Assembly: GCA_030620095.1 (NCBI GenBank)
Contig: JAUTXW010004702.1
Coordinates: 1,156,024-1,220,023, forward strand
DNA length: 64,000 nucleotides
From: Kuschelorhynchus macadamiae
Taxonomy: Eukaryota; Arthropoda; Insecta; Coleoptera; Curculionidae
Direction of reading: 5' to 3'
Part shown: positions 22,140-34,723 of the stretch, in pieces
Numbering within the stretch: position 1 is the stretch's first letter
How the letters are laid out: each line of letters starts with the position of its first letter
Position numbers and translations under genes: made by a program
Notes under the pieces: generated by a model
What the model was told of the DNA's origin: nothing
The model's input: the letters and a program-made list of their open reading frames with translations, nothing else
The model's database searches: none

Positions 22140-23640
22140 GGTAAAGGATATTTGCAATTATAAAGATGATCCCTCCTTTTGGAGAACTTATAAAAACCTT
22201 AAAAAAGATTATCTCAATTGTATTAAAACAGCGAAAAGAAATGATTACGAGCCATTTTTATTAAACTCTCAAAATAAATCAAGATATTGTTGGAAGCTAG
22301 TAAATTTTTAAAGAAATAAAAAAAAAGAGGAACCTCTCCATAACTAACAACATTTCTGTGGAAAGCTTTAATGATTATTTTAGTTCTATTGCAGAAAACA
22401 TAATTAAAACACTACCTTACATTCCTCATAAGTCATCAGATTTCTTAGATAAACTATTAGCGATTTTACAGAATTTTTTTCTCTTTTCTACTAGAGTTTG
22501 AAGTTTTTAATACAATTACAAATCTCAAGCGATCTAATGCTACAGGTTACTATAATTTAAATAGCAGGTTATTGGTAGAAACTTTAGATATTTTGATCGC
22601 TCCCTTCACCGTTTTAATAAATAAATGCTTTTGTACTGGAGTCTTTTCCAGTAGTTTTAAGATTGCAAAAATAACACCTTTGTTTAAGAAGGGCGACATA
22701 AATTTACTTGATAATTACCGCCCAATTTCCATGGTTGTGATATTTTCAGGTGATGGAAGTGTTATTAAAAGAAAGACTGGTCGATTAACAAGTGGCGCTG
22801 TTTTGAGCCTTGTGGATGGCATTGTCTATTATTACACAGGGCGACCTAACAAAGGCATTTGACTGTGTCTCCCATGACATACTGCTGGAAAAATTGACAT
22901 GTTATGGTGTTAGGGGTGTGGCCTTGGATATTTTTAGATCTTACTTTTCTGGAAGGATGTGTGTTGATGCAAATAATAGGGTCTCGGCATTCAAACAACT
23001 ATTACATGGTGTGCCCTAAGGATCAGTATTGTTATGTTTATTGTTCATATAAACGATCTGTGTTTTCATATGTCAAAAATTCCTAAGTGTGCTCTCTTTG
23101 CAGATGACACATCTTTTTTGAATGAGAATTCAAATATTGAGGGTCTTTTGGATCTCGCCAATGATTCTCTTGTCAGAGCTGAGAAATGGTTTTGTTCAAA
23201 CAACTTAAAATTGAATCAAGCAAAGATGCAATCTCTTGTTGTGAGTACTAACAGGAGACTTACCTCGGGAAAGACTTGCAAAATATTGGCATTAGTTTAT
23301 ATGATGTTTTAAGCTGGTCAGTACATATAGATGTATTAAGTAGAAAGATTTCATCGGCTTTGTTTGTTCTCAGGCGGCTGAGAGATATTGTTCATCTAGA
23401 TGTACTAAGAATGGTATAGTTTGCCCTGCTGCATAGTCATCTCACCTATGGTGTTGTTCTCTGGGATGATGCAGTCGATTCAATAAGGGTGTTCTGTTTG
23501 CAAAAGAGAGCCATGACAATAATGGTAGACGCTCCATTTGGGGAACACTGTCAACCTCTCTTTAAACACTTTAAAATTATGCCTTTACCTTCCATATACA
23601 TTTTTAATTCATTATTAGAGATTCATTCTAGTTCAATCTC
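22140..23640 (+). pseudogene. LINE reverse transcriptase
   Basis: Motifs in order are KITPLFKKGDINLLDNYRPIS (22660-22730), KAFDCVSHDILLEKLTCYG (22850-22910), HGVP followed by a stop in place of Gln, then GSVLL, the catalytic loop CALFADDTSFL (23090-23120), and thumb residues EKWFCSNNLKLNQAK. The C-terminal region at 23380-23620 retains LTYGVVLW and LQKRAMTIM. An insertion or rearrangement lies between RPIS and KAFD, where the block for motif 2a is corrupted. A Jockey/CR1-like non-LTR retrotransposon is the best fit. Confidence 0.85.
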
Positions 23641-24045
23641 ATGACTTTACATTCGGGAGTGCATAACCACAACACAAGATCTGCTTGCTTGATTAAACTG
23701 ACCCGCTATAAATTAAAAATGTCAGAAAGAAATTCACTTGAACTTATGAAAAAAAGTCAGTCGCTCAAACTATAAGATAAAAATAAAATATCACATTTTG
23801 AAATATTGTTTTTACTCAGTCTGAGAGTACCTAAATACCCCCATTTAGGTTTGTATTTGAATTTTTTACTAAAATTATACTTTGGCCTTACTTGTCTACC
23901 TTGCGAAATGCTTTTAGCTTGTTTTATTTTGTATGTTTGTAAGTAAATATTATATGTATTATGTATTGAAATTTTTATTGTGATGTACTTTATACATTTT
24001 TTTAAAACTATGACTGTCTGCAAACATCTTGTAATATGGTGAAAT

Positions 24046-24070
24046 ATATATTTTCTTTCTTTCTTTCTTA
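24046..24070 (+). repeat. (TTTC)n LINE tail
   Basis: The tetranucleotide run follows GGTGAAATATATA and marks the 3' terminus of the LINE. Confidence 0.7.
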
Positions 24071-25470
24071 GTTGATAAATACTTCATAGGTATCGCATAG
24101 AGTTCTACTTTATGTATGTAATTGAAAAAATATTTACATTTCCGTCTAAATAGCATAATAGTACCTTCTATATAAATGTCTAAAACCTAAATTTACTTAT
24201 CAGCGTTCTGGCTCAAAAAAATAATGGTAAAGAAAAGAAAGGCAAAGAAAAACCCTCTCAGCCAATCTTTTCTGAGAGGAAACAATGCTTTTAAAAAAAA
24301 ACATGGAATTTTTGAAACGTCTTCTATTATAAAATATTCTATTGTATTTTTAACATAGTAGGTTGACAATTGATTATAATTGAATCGAATCAAATAAAAT
24401 GTTTCAATTATTATTCGCTTTAATTTAAATGACAGTTTCCTACGCCACAGGTCCATATGGGACCATGAACTCTCGAAAGGGAGTCATAGACGATAACCAC
24501 TTGAGAAGGTTTATCTATACATAAATCTGTCTATACAGTCTAGAAGATTTTGTTTGAAAAACATGATATTTATTATTTTGTTTAGATTTTAAAAACTCTC
24601 AAAACTAATATTAGATAGCTTTACTTTAACGACTTCTTTGAAATATTAATGTTTAGCATTTGTCATGAAAAAAAAATAAATTAAGAATTTACATACTCTG
24701 TTCTATTGGTATAGTTACAACATTAATACGTGTCTGTGCAACTTTAAAGTGAAAAGGCTTAAGGAGAGTTCCCGAGAGTGCGTTTCCCAAAGGTAATTTG
24801 CGAAAACTCTGAAGGAAGGTGGGATAATCGGGATGAGGTTAATTATTCGAAAGGCGTTTCCCAACTGGTAGGTAATTTGCGGAAGTTTCGGAATAACTTA
24901 GGATGGATTTGAGAATGAAGTAAAGCCTGAATCTACCGTATTTCGAATTGCCTTTTATAATAGAATTCTGCTTACTCCTAGCAAGGTCAAGTATTTCATT
25001 CATTAATAGTTTGGGTAAAATATAGTTCAGAAATTCTTAGTCCTCGGAGTATTTGTCCTTAGCCAGCTAATAAAATCGTGAACGGTTGGAATATACACAG
25101 TGTGATGAATTGCGAAGACTGGTTGTGAGATTTCTCGGTTGTAACTAAAAATTAAGTTTTCTTGTGAACATCAGCTTTACCAAAATATTTTGGAAAAATA
25201 TATTGAAAACAAAATTAATAAGATACTTATAAGAAAATTTTGATACGAACATAGCAGTGAATAATGTGACAGTATTGTTTATAAACCTAGTTTGACAGTG
25301 ATGCTTGGCGACAATATGTCTGCATTGGCCTCGATGCATGGCCATAAATTATGAAAAAATCCGCAATATGAAAACAAGCAGCGGCAACACTGCGGTGAGC
25401 GCTCTGGACAACAGCTGCTAGAATTGACCAGAGCGCCAGCATCGCGTGAAAGTTTGAGAACAATTCTGGC
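24071..25470. other. No gene; weak local repeats
   Basis: Two diverged copies of a ~70-bp phrase (GCGTTTCCCAA...GGTAATTTGCG) lie at about 24780-24830 and 24855-24900. Short frames at 24193-24456 and 25145-25345 have no recognised motif. Confidence 0.5.
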
Positions 25471-25645
25471 TCTTTTAAAAGAGCCGGGTCAATGGATCTG
25501 GATCAGTTAAAAGATCCGGGTCAGTGAGCCGGATCCAGGTCAGTTGGATCACTTGGATCCCTGGCTATTTAATAGAAGTGACACTTTTGGCTCAGTTGGC
25601 TCAGTCGGGTCGCGAACGAGACCCGGGTGATCCGTCGTTTCCTTC
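25470..25645. repeat. GATCCGG/AGCCGG-rich block, left
   Basis: Repeated GATC(C/T)GG, GAGCCGG and GGGTCAG motifs occur in both orientations. The same motif set recurs at 27095-27205. Such short inverted and direct subterminal repeats are seen in hAT-type elements, so the two blocks may be the ends of one element of about 1.7 kb. Confidence 0.55.
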
Positions 25646-25979
25646 GTAATTGATGCTACAGCGGATGTTTTTAACAAAATCAATTTTAATATTTTACGCA
25701 GTGAATTAAATATACAAATAACAATTATTAATTGATGAAAAATATAACTAAATATAAAAATAGATTTTAAGATTGGTAATTATTTTTCAACCATCATTAA
25801 AAATTACTATTTGTTTACTAAGATAGTTCTTATTTAATTTAATTAGTATGACATCCCTACATGTTACGTAGCTTTTAGAAAAAGCTTAATTGTTTATAAA
25901 CATCCTAATTTGCCTATTTAATTGTGGTTTCAGAAGAAAATATGAAAACCAATCATTTATATTTTAATATTTTTTTTCG

Positions 25980-26450
25980 TAACTGTTCAACAAAAAGTTC
26001 TATACATTATATATAAAAGTTTCAAACAATTTTCAGAAAATAGATTGTGCTTTTTTTTTGTATATACTAATTTGATACCATAAAAATCCAAACTGACATC
26101 TATTTTGACGTGGATGTAGTGTTTCCACGATCCGCAAAAATTGTAAATTCGCGAAATACTTTTTTAAAAGTGATATTTTTTAGACATCTTGTTAACTATT
26201 TACGCCCGGTAAATATATTCACCGCATTCAACCGCGCTCAGTATCAACAAATAATTATGAAGCGTCTTGGAAATAAAAATAAAACTTTCATACAAAAATT
26301 TCGAAAAACTTACGCATAATAAATTTTGCTTAAACTTTGTTTATATGCTAATTTGATACCATAAAAATCGAAACTGACGTCCATCCTGAGTAAAAGATGT
26401 ACGATTCGCCGGAAATCGTAAATTTTCAAAAATGTATTTTATATGCATAT
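25980..26450 (+). repeat. Diverged tandem duplication of about 290 bp
   Basis: The phrase CTAATTTGATACCATAAAAA, continuing into AAACTGAC, occurs at about 26067 and again at 26348. Each is followed by a similar GATTCGC/GATCCGC segment. No coding content. Confidence 0.6.
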
Positions 26451-27094
26451 GTAGTGATATTAAGTTATTCCAATATGTTATTTTTACACACCAAATAAAT
26501 ATTGGTTTTTACATAGGTACCTATTTAAAAATTATGGGATCGGACCTAGTCAAGACATCATAACACATGTTTTTTTTCTTTTTAGCTCTGAATAATACTG
26601 AATATATGTATTTAAAAAAAATTAATTTTTAAAAACATATATAAAACACCCTGTATCTTAAAAATTAGGTTGTTTCAGACATGTGTTTATTTATATGAAC
26701 TTTATGTCTTAGAATTAACTAAGAAATAACCTTTAAAATATTTTACCTTACTTGGTAAACACCCTGTATATAGACTACTACCACCTACATAAATTTTAAT
26801 TTTTTTAGGCCTTATTAATTAATTTAAATATAAAACTTCAAACTTTTGTGATATAGTATTTTTTATAAATATATAATGAATAAACTTTCCTATTTAGAAT
26901 TTCATGTTTTCAAGTGCACCGTAACGCAACCGATTCCTGACACAAAACAAACAAACATCGAGAATGAATAGAAATTGGAAAAGGCCCGGCGTTTCAAGAA
27001 GGCAACACGTGTGTGCAATTAGTGAACGAATCAACAACGACTAAACACGTTCAGCCGCTCCGATCAGGGACCTGCGAAACAGACGAGATCTGAT
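26451..27094. other. AT-rich interior between the GATCCGG blocks
   Basis: Two CACCCTGTA motifs (about 26647 and 26760) resemble ends of Tc1/mariner-type MITEs, but no complete element could be drawn. No gene seen. Confidence 0.45.
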
Positions 27095-27205
27095 ATTTCT
27101 GGGATCCGGAGCCGGCTCACTATATTTGAACGATCCGGCTCTTACGGATCACTTTGAAGATCCGGATCACTGAGCCGGGTCGGTCGTGAACGACCCACCT
27201 CTAGT
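27095..27205. repeat. GATCCGG/AGCCGG-rich block, right
   Basis: It contains GGGATCCGGAGCCGGCTC, ACGATCCGGCTC, AGATCCGGATCAC and GAGCCGGGTCGGTCGTGAACG, ending ACCCACCTCTA. Read in reverse, the end AGAGGTGGGTCGTTCACG resembles known insect hAT termini. The matching left terminus was not found. Confidence 0.55.
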
Positions 27206-27244
27206 CAGAACATGTGTTCAGTTGAAAACTAAACGGCACGCTAT

Positions 27245-29040
27245 GTGTTAGTACACAGAGTGAGCAATCAAAAGATTACGGAAAACTGTAGTAAGAAAGT
27301 AAAGATATATAATTTTTATTCGGAATGGGAAGAACAGTATTTGTTTACAAATGTTAAAGGTAAAAGTGTATGTTTGTTACGTAATGCCTGTGTTTCGGTT
27401 GCTAAAAAAGGAAATATTGAGAGGCATCATAAAAGTGAGCATCCAAATTTTGAAAAATATTTCCCATTACATGCTGCCTTTCTGTTGGCAGAAAAATTAA
27501 AACAATTAAAGAACCAGTTAATTGAACAACAGTCAATATTTTTAAAAGCAGTTGACAAAAATAAGTCTGCAACGCAAGCATCATACCGTGTGTTCCAAAT
27601 AATTGTATTGATAAAACAGGCATTTTTAGAAGCTGCAGATTCCTTACTTTCCAACTTTAAAAATAAAGACGAGATAGTGTCAGCAATAAAATCTATGCTA
27701 ATACAGTGATGAGAGGAGTGGAAGTAATGAGCAAGGATATTTTTTCACAGCTAAAAACTGATTTAGATAACTGTGTTTATTTCTTTCTTGAACTGGATTG
27801 GTGTTCGTCAGGATGGTTTTTAGTGATCTTCTGATGAAATAAGATCTTTTGAAATTTATTCCACTGAAAGGATATACCACTGGACAGGAATTGTTTTCTT
27901 ACCAATTTAACCAATTTTATATCTTTTGAGAAAATTCCAATTTCAAAATTGGTAGGCTTGACAACTAAGTGGGCTCCAGTTATGCTGGGTTGTGCTAAGG
28001 GTCTGGTAGCATTTTGTCGTAGAGATGAACGCTTTCCACAACTTCTGTGTCACCATTGCATGATTCATCCGCAAGCATTATGTGGAAATTTTTTAAAACT
28101 AAACGTCATGAAATTGGTAGTAAAAATTGTAAACAAGATTAGAGCTCACGCATTATACAGATTATTCAAAATCTTAGCCGATGAAATTGATTGTCAGTAT
28201 GGAGATCTACTTTTTCACTCTGAAGTTAAAGGGTTAAGTAGAGGTAGAGAGGTAGAGAGGTGTTAACACGTTTAAATGAAGCCCTATCTGTCATAGTTCA
28301 ATTTTTCAAACAACGCGGCGATCCGATTCAGGAACTTGGAAAATTCAATTTGGCTTAGAGATTTTGGGTTTCTTGTGGACATTACAGACAAGATTAATGA
28401 ACTCAATTTGCAACTTCAGGTAAGAGATAAAGAACTGGCGGTAATGATTTCCGATGTAAACACATTCATAAAAAAACTTGAGTTTTAGGAATAAACCCTA
28501 ATCGACTTCAGAGAAGATATCTCAAAATCCAATAGAACCCTATGACAGTAAATCTCATGTAAAAATAGTTTCTAATGAAGGATAACTTCAAAAATCGGTT
28601 TAAGAATTTCAACAAAATGGCATTGGTGGCTCAATTTGTTGTCTCACACTTCATGGAAATTGATATTCAACAGTTTGCAACTTGTATTTTGCAGAACTTT
28701 AGCGAAGACATCGGTGCAACTGAAATGGAAGTGATTGCGTTTCAAAGTGATTGAAATCGTTAGTTTTAAATACAAAATGTATCTGGCCTATAGTAAGTAA
28801 AGATAAAATTCAATTCTATGGAAAGTGAAAGAGTTATTTACTTCAACCTATTTGTGCGAATCTTCTTTCTCCAATATGAAGATTATTAAGAATACCGCAA
28901 TCGCCTTACAGATGAACATCTGGATAATTGTGTTCGAATGGCTGTATCAAATCACACTGCGAATATCAAAAAATTATCGATGTGTACGAGTGTCATCCTT
29001 CTCATTGAATGCACGCATTCTTTATCACATGTTTTGTTGA
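27245..29040 (+). pseudogene. Charlie/ZBED-type hAT transposase
   Basis: The N-terminal frame (27245-27709, 154 codons) has a BED-type DNA-binding finger, degraded to CLLRNAC followed by IERHHKSEH, then AEKLKQLKNQLIEQQSIF and ATQASYRVF. These are familiar from the hAT transposases related to vertebrate GTF2IRD2/ZBED proteins. The catalytic region at 27949-28266 gives VGLTTKWAPVMLGCAKGLVA, CRRDERFPQLLCHHCMIHPQ and KGLSRGREVER. The C-terminal dimerisation segment is at 28838-29000: TSTYLCESSFSNMKIIK, then a shifted MNIWIIVF. Stops and shifts near 27710-27945, 28265-28350 and 28500-28830 kill it. About 600 codons are recognisable. Confidence 0.85.
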
Positions 29041-29288
29041 AAATTTTTAATTATAATGTTTTGTTTACTTTTATTAAGTCGTATGTGACATGCCATTATG
29101 GCTATATGAAAATGTTGTTTATTTTTTAGGTATGTATTAGTATTAGTTAAGTATTTATTAATTAAATAAAAACATGTATCTGAAATACAACTGTGCACTA
29201 TTTCGTTTAGACTGGCTTAAACGCTGGTTACAAGTAGATGGCTCACGGTTTATTTCCAAATTATCAAAGTGGCTCAACACCTTGAAAA

Positions 29289-29303
29289 GGTTGACGACCA
29301 CTG
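29289..29303 (-). repeat. 3' terminal repeat of the Charlie-type hAT
   Basis: Reading CAGTGGTCGTCAACC on the minus strand, followed by TTTTCAAGGTG, this matches the CAGTGGTTCTCAACC-like ends of Charlie hAT elements. The flank is ATCTAGAA. A matching 5' terminus was not found near 27200. Confidence 0.65.
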
Positions 29304-31892
29304 ATCTAGAATAACGGGATGGCTTAAAAAAATAGCCCAAATGGGCAATATACATACTTTAGATAAAGCAAATAAAAAGTAAGAGGTCAGATCGCAGCTG
29401 GTTTAATTGGCTATTTAAAAAAAAAACATAGAACCGTGGTAGTTAAAAAAATATTTTGCATTCTAGTATTATTATGAAGTTTAATATATCAACCTACTGA
29501 ATTGCAAATATTTATTACGGTATTTGGAGGTGATATTTACATGATCGAAAAAGGATGGATATTTATGATTTAAATCTATCGGTGCCATCTATGAAATGAA
29601 AACATTCGCCTTGGCGGCCTTGGTCACTGAACTACGAATGGGCGACTTAGATGAGCCGATTATTAACGCCGAAGGTATATCGTAAATTGTTCATTCCTAT
29701 AAGGTAAAACTTGTATGAAAAATTGTTTAATGTTAGAATGTCAAACGCTTCAAGAAAAATTAATACACTTACACTTACTCTTCTAAAAGAAGAAACAAAC
29801 CTTGGTCCACTTGCGACGATTATCTACCAAGTTAGAATTTCAGCATTAAATATGATGAAAATTAGCTATAGAAGACAAGCAATTCTAATTGGGAAGATCT
29901 CTAATCTATACCTCCACGCTACCGGAAAGGGAAAGTTTGATACAGAAATATGTAGAAAGTACAATAGATTTAAAATATGTTAATTTTAATATCAATTTAT
30001 CAATCAAGTTATAGTTTGGTAGCCTTTTGGATATATCGGGGGCTTGTAAAACTTATAAACCCAAACAATTCAGTTTTCTTTCGATTTAAAACGATAGAAT
30101 AGGCTATTTACAGTAAACTAAAAATAAAAATTCCAAAAAAAAAATCGAAAAACTTCACAATTTCACTTTCACTGATTTTCTTTAACCCGACAGCCGCGAA
30201 TTACAACACTTTACTACGGGCGTATTTCAAATCTGATTTTCGATTATTTGAGCTTAGCTTAGCATGTGATTTTATGGCTTTAATGGTGATTTATAGCTTT
30301 AACTTTAGATTAAATATACAGGAAGATACATAACCCCTATATCAAATGTATTGAAAGTCGTGACTCAAAAATAACCTAGGAAATGCAGTAGGAGAGGATA
30401 GTGGAAATATACAGGGTGTTCATTTGAAAACAAGAGTTTATCGGAATCCAAACAGGGGCATATTTTACAAGAAATCTTAGATACACTCCTTAACACCCCT
30501 TAAAAATATCAAACGGGAAGTTGAGTCAAGTGATCTCATTTAAAATATGTTTAGATTTCATATATTTTAATGGCAAGGGGCTCAGAGTGGAGCTAAAACT
30601 TATGATAAGATATGCCCTCTACATAATATTCTTGGGACATTTTGGAAGTTCATAACGTACTTTTTATTTTTTAACATGTGTGTTTGTTATAATTTTAACT
30701 TATATAATCTACCAGTTTAAATAGAATGCTTTTATATGTAAATGTGATCTACACTATTCTAGAGGGTCCACTGCATATCTAATATCAATGTATAATAACA
30801 TGCTTTATTATGTAATGGTAACATACACACTTTTTTTTCCTGATGAAATGGTGAACGAATTAGCATATATTGTTCAATATATCATTGTGTAAAAAGTTCA
30901 AAACGGCGCCATTTCTCCATTTTTTAACATTTCCTCAGTATGCTTGCTATGGGATCACTCTGACAACATCTTGCATATTCCCAGAAGATTTCATCCAAAT
31001 TGGTCTAATCATTGCGGAGTAAATAAAATATCCAGAAACATTTAGACATAAGAGGCCATTTGAATTACCCAAGCCGTAATATGATACTTCTATGCCAATA
31101 AGATATAGTATTTTTGGACACATTTTAGGTAAAGTTTTTATAATATAATATTTAGTTTTTATAATGTAATCATGTATGCTACAAATAGGAAACATTTTCG
31201 AAATCCTAATATTTTATATGGCCTTAGAACATGTGTTTCCAGTATGATGTAAACGAAACTTGTAGAGAAAATGTTTCGAAACATTTTCTGCAATTTGTAA
31301 TCATGATGTTCCCGTTTTCAGCAGTTATTGTTTCTAAATGTGAAGAAACTAAATACAAAACTAAAATAGAAACACATTACACTTTTAAATGGGTTCCTAT
31401 CTAAAATAATGTCTATATGAAGCATTATGTATATGTGGATTCAAAAATGAAAACAAAATCAACAAGGCGACATCCGCCATAATTATTTTATTTTTCGTCT
31501 ATTCTCATAGGAATAAAGAGCTTTGTTTTAAGGTTTCCGCGCAAAAAAATGGATATTCTTTCATATTTGTAATGCCCCTTCTATATATAATTATTTATTG
31601 ATGAAAAATATTTTGGTTGGGAATATCGATTTTTATTTTTTATCTATTGTCCTAAAAAAAAATAAACGCACTAAGGTAAGTTAAACGTGTTTTTAGGGTT
31701 TAAAAGCGCAACAACCGATAGAAACAAATATTTTTCGTTAAAAATGCTTTCACTAGCCAACATGGCAGAATTTTAATTCATTATTTTTTAAAATGGACCT
31801 GGAGTGGGTCACAAATCATCTGCATGATATTATGTTTGTGTCTAAAAAGACAGAAACTCATAATTCGAAAATGAATCGAATATAAATGGAAA
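29304..31892. other. Long stretch without a recognisable gene
   Basis: A 90-codon plus frame (29711-29983) and an 82-codon minus frame (30947-31195) have no known motif. CAGGGTGTTCATTTGAAAAC after TA at about 30412 looks like one end of a Tc1/mariner MITE, but its partner was not found. The rest is AT-rich. Confidence 0.5.
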
Positions 31893-32235
31893 CCCTAATG
31901 AGTTTCGAAAGTGTTTAGACTTAGTTTCGCTGAATAAATACAGCCAAAGCAAAGAGCGCTACCTGTGGTAAGATTTCGAACTAGTTATCTATCAGCAATT
32001 GTTATTAATAAAAATGAACGTCAAACAAAAAATTTTTTATTTGCTATTTTGTCGTTTTCCTTAATAAGTTTCGAAAGTGTTTCGATTTAGTTTCGCTGAA
32101 TAAACGCAGCCAAAGAAAGAGCGCTACCTGTGGTAAGATTTCGAACCAGTTATCTATCAGCAATTGTCATTAATGAAAATGAACGTCAAACAAAACATTT
32201 TTTAGTTGCTATTTTGTCGTTTTCGTTTGATTTGC
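31893..32235 (+). repeat. Tandem duplication, two ~165-bp copies
   Basis: The segment from AGTTTCGAAAGTGTTT to TTTGCTATTTTGTCGTTTTC occurs at about 31901-32064 and again at about 32066-32230 with few differences. It includes the shared phrase GAGCGCTACCTGTGGTAAG. There is no ORF. The copies are recent enough to align without gaps over most of their length. Confidence 0.85.
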
Positions 32236-32882
32236 GTTATTTTAAACAAAATTAAAACATAAAAACATATATTTGCTGGTAACAACTATCCCAAGCATCT
32301 GGATCGTGGACGAGACTTTATTTTATGCAAAAAAAAAGAATAATGCTATACTATAAAATCTTGAAGAATGTTTAAATTGTTTTGTTTTCTCCATTTTGCA
32401 AAAACTGCAGGACAAAATCCAAACAACGAAGTTGTAAGGTTAAACAAACAAACAGAAGTATGCTTTATTGCCACTGGAAAATTGTTACAATTTTATGGAC
32501 AAAACGAAATTTGCCTTAAAAGAAAAAAACAGAACAATGAAAAAACAAAATATTGATCGAAAAAAAATCATATTTTTCGATAGGTCAATGCAAATACATA
32601 AATTGTAAATATAACATTCGTTATATTTTAAACTCTTAAACTCTATTTTGTTATCTTTATACAAGCAAGATACATGAAGTTAAACAAAAAGGGTATAAGA
32701 CTAATATAGTAATTAAAGCGTATTACAAAAAAAGAAAATGTCTAACTTTAATCTAATACATAACAAAAATAACTAATTTTAACGGACTATAAGACAGTTC
32801 GTTCCTAATAAAATATTTTCAAATGCTACGCAGCAATATGACACCCAAGGAGATTTAAGTAAACAAGCAAATAAAAAACATT
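32236..32882. other. AT-rich stretch, probable LINE 3' flank
   Basis: A 62-codon plus frame at 32368-32556 has no recognised motif. Part may be the 3' untranslated region of the minus-strand LINE. Confidence 0.4.
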
Positions 32883-33730
32883 TTAATGAGACTTATTCAT
32901 TATAAAAATCATTAACGCAATAAAAAGGTCTTTCAATGAGGTACGCTTTGGTTTTTTTCGAAAGAGTTGAAACATAGAGATAGTTTTTAAATGTTCTGGA
33001 AGATGGTTGTAAAGTTTTATGGTGTTGTAATTAATTGATTTTTTTAATAATTCTGTGGAAGGAATGGGAAGGTATATGTCATGCATAGAGTTTCTGGTAG
33101 GATATACGTCTTGTGGACTTTCCGGGAAAGTGTTTATATGTTTTCTCATCGAACAGACGGTTTCTAAAATAAATACTGCAGAAAGTGTTAATATTTCATG
33201 TTTTTTGAAATAGTATTGGCAGTGTGCTCTATTATTTAGACAAAACAAATAGCGAATTGCCTAAAAATACTAAGAAATTGGTCGATGGTACAACAGCTCC
33301 AAAAGGGAAGGCCATTGCGGAGATGGGATGCGAATAGAGAGAAATAAGTAAGTCTGGCAGAAGACACGTCCAGTTCTTTTGAAACTGGTCGAATGGCAAA
33401 GCAGGCGGTAGAAAGTTTTCTAGTTAAAGTGTCAATATGCTTAGACCATTTTAGGTTCTGATTTATATTCAAACCCAAGAATTTAACCGACTCAGCGTAT
33501 TTAATATTGCTGTTAAGTAGCTGAAGTGGTTGTAAAGTCCCCTTATAAGGTAAGGCCACCGTTTGATCCATATTGGAGCAAAGTAGATTAGAATTGGACG
33601 AACTGTTAATCATAACAATGTCGTTGGAAATATTAGAATGTAAAGACGATGTATCAAAATCACTCCATGTTATGCTTGTATCGTCAGAAAAGAGAGAAAT
33701 TATAAAATTAATTTTTAAGTTGGTGATATC
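32883..33730 (-). pseudogene. 5'-truncated LINE, reverse transcriptase C-terminus
   Basis: On the minus strand the sequence starts near the RT catalytic loop, with ISLFSDDTSITWSD (usual FADDTS). The thumb/connection follows in the frame 33613-33236: VKFLGLNINQNLKWSKHIDTL and KLSTACFAIRPV. After a frameshift near 33240 the C-terminal domain at 33248-32883 gives YPTRNSMHDIYLPIPSTELL and IKLYNHLPEHLK. These are typical of Jockey/CR1-like LINE C-termini. Upstream RT motifs and the endonuclease are missing, consistent with 5' truncation during insertion. Confidence 0.85.
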
Positions 33731-34723
33731 ATGATGCCTGTGTCATAAACGTTTCAGGAAATTTGTAACACTTGGTAACACCAATATGTGTATTGTTATG
33801 TCTTATATAGCTAAATCATGTTTTGGAAAAATGTTGCGAAACAAAGAACAATTGATGTTACCAATACATATGTACCAAAAAAACTTTTGTGCCTTGACAC
33901 AAACATCTTCATTCTTTCAAAACTGTTCCGCAATGTTTCTCAGCTAAGATTTTGTTTCGATTTTGTGTCTAAAAATGGTACTTGGGAGATATAGTTGTTA
34001 TGATTAGTGTTTACTGACAGAGGGGAAGCCCGGAGAAGGAGAAATAGCTAATTATAGAATTTCGAATTACAAACTACGACTAATTGAGTAAATTATTTTA
34101 TTAGATTTTATTCTATTTTACTAAGCAGCGTCTAACATTAATGTAATCCATATAAAGCGGAGAAGCATTTTTACAACAAGAATTATAACTCTAAAATGTA
34201 AAATTATCACTAGAATCAAAGAATTAACATATAGATTAGAAACAACTTCTATTTGGAGGATCATGCTATGCTAAACCCCCGAAATCCAATAATGTTCAGT
34301 TAACTCGTACCGCAGAATCACACCGCTACCGTTAAAAAGCAGGGCTATTGATTATAGCCGCAATCCATTGTCCCTAAGTTTTATTCCCTTGAAGCGAGAA
34401 TTTAAATCCCAAATCAATTACTAATTCTCCCTCATGGAATGGAGCGCTTACCGAAACTAACTAGGAAAGTTAAAGCTTTATCCTATTAAGTGCGTAGAAT
34501 GGTAAACTTGTGCGACATCATTTACATAAAGGACTAGGTGTCTCAGAAAAGAGTGCCATATATAAAAAACAAGGTTCTATTATAAAATTAAGTTGTAACC
34601 TAAACGATCACGGTTAAAAAAAATCTCTTAGGTTCTGGCCTGATGACTTTGGGTAGTCCTAAAAATAGCTGAGACCTGAAGCTTTTAGAATAAATAGTTT
34701 TCTCCAAACACCGAGTTATAAAC
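33731..34723. other. No gene seen
   Basis: Mixed AT-rich sequence up to the sharp start of the tandem array. No coding, repeat or RNA feature could be supported. Confidence 0.5.

Larger units (their letters stand above)
20519..24070 (+). mobile_element. Near full-length plus-strand LINE (Jockey/CR1-like), decayed
   Basis: ORF1-like sequence (20519-21212), APE endonuclease (21269-21970), reverse transcriptase (about 22140-23640), a 3' untranslated region and a (TTTC)n tail (24046-24070) follow in order. This is the full architecture of a two-ORF non-LTR retrotransposon. Multiple stops and frameshifts make it inactive. It is the most complete LINE in the window. Confidence 0.85.

Noticed and set aside
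27190..29311. 8-bp duplication for the Charlie-type hAT
   Set aside because: Right flank ATCTAGAA and candidate left flank CCTCTAGT share only TCTAG out of register, and no CAGTGGT terminus is present on the left.
29711..29983. 90-codon plus-strand frame as a gene
   Set aside because: No motif, no neighbours, and such frames arise by chance in AT-rich DNA.
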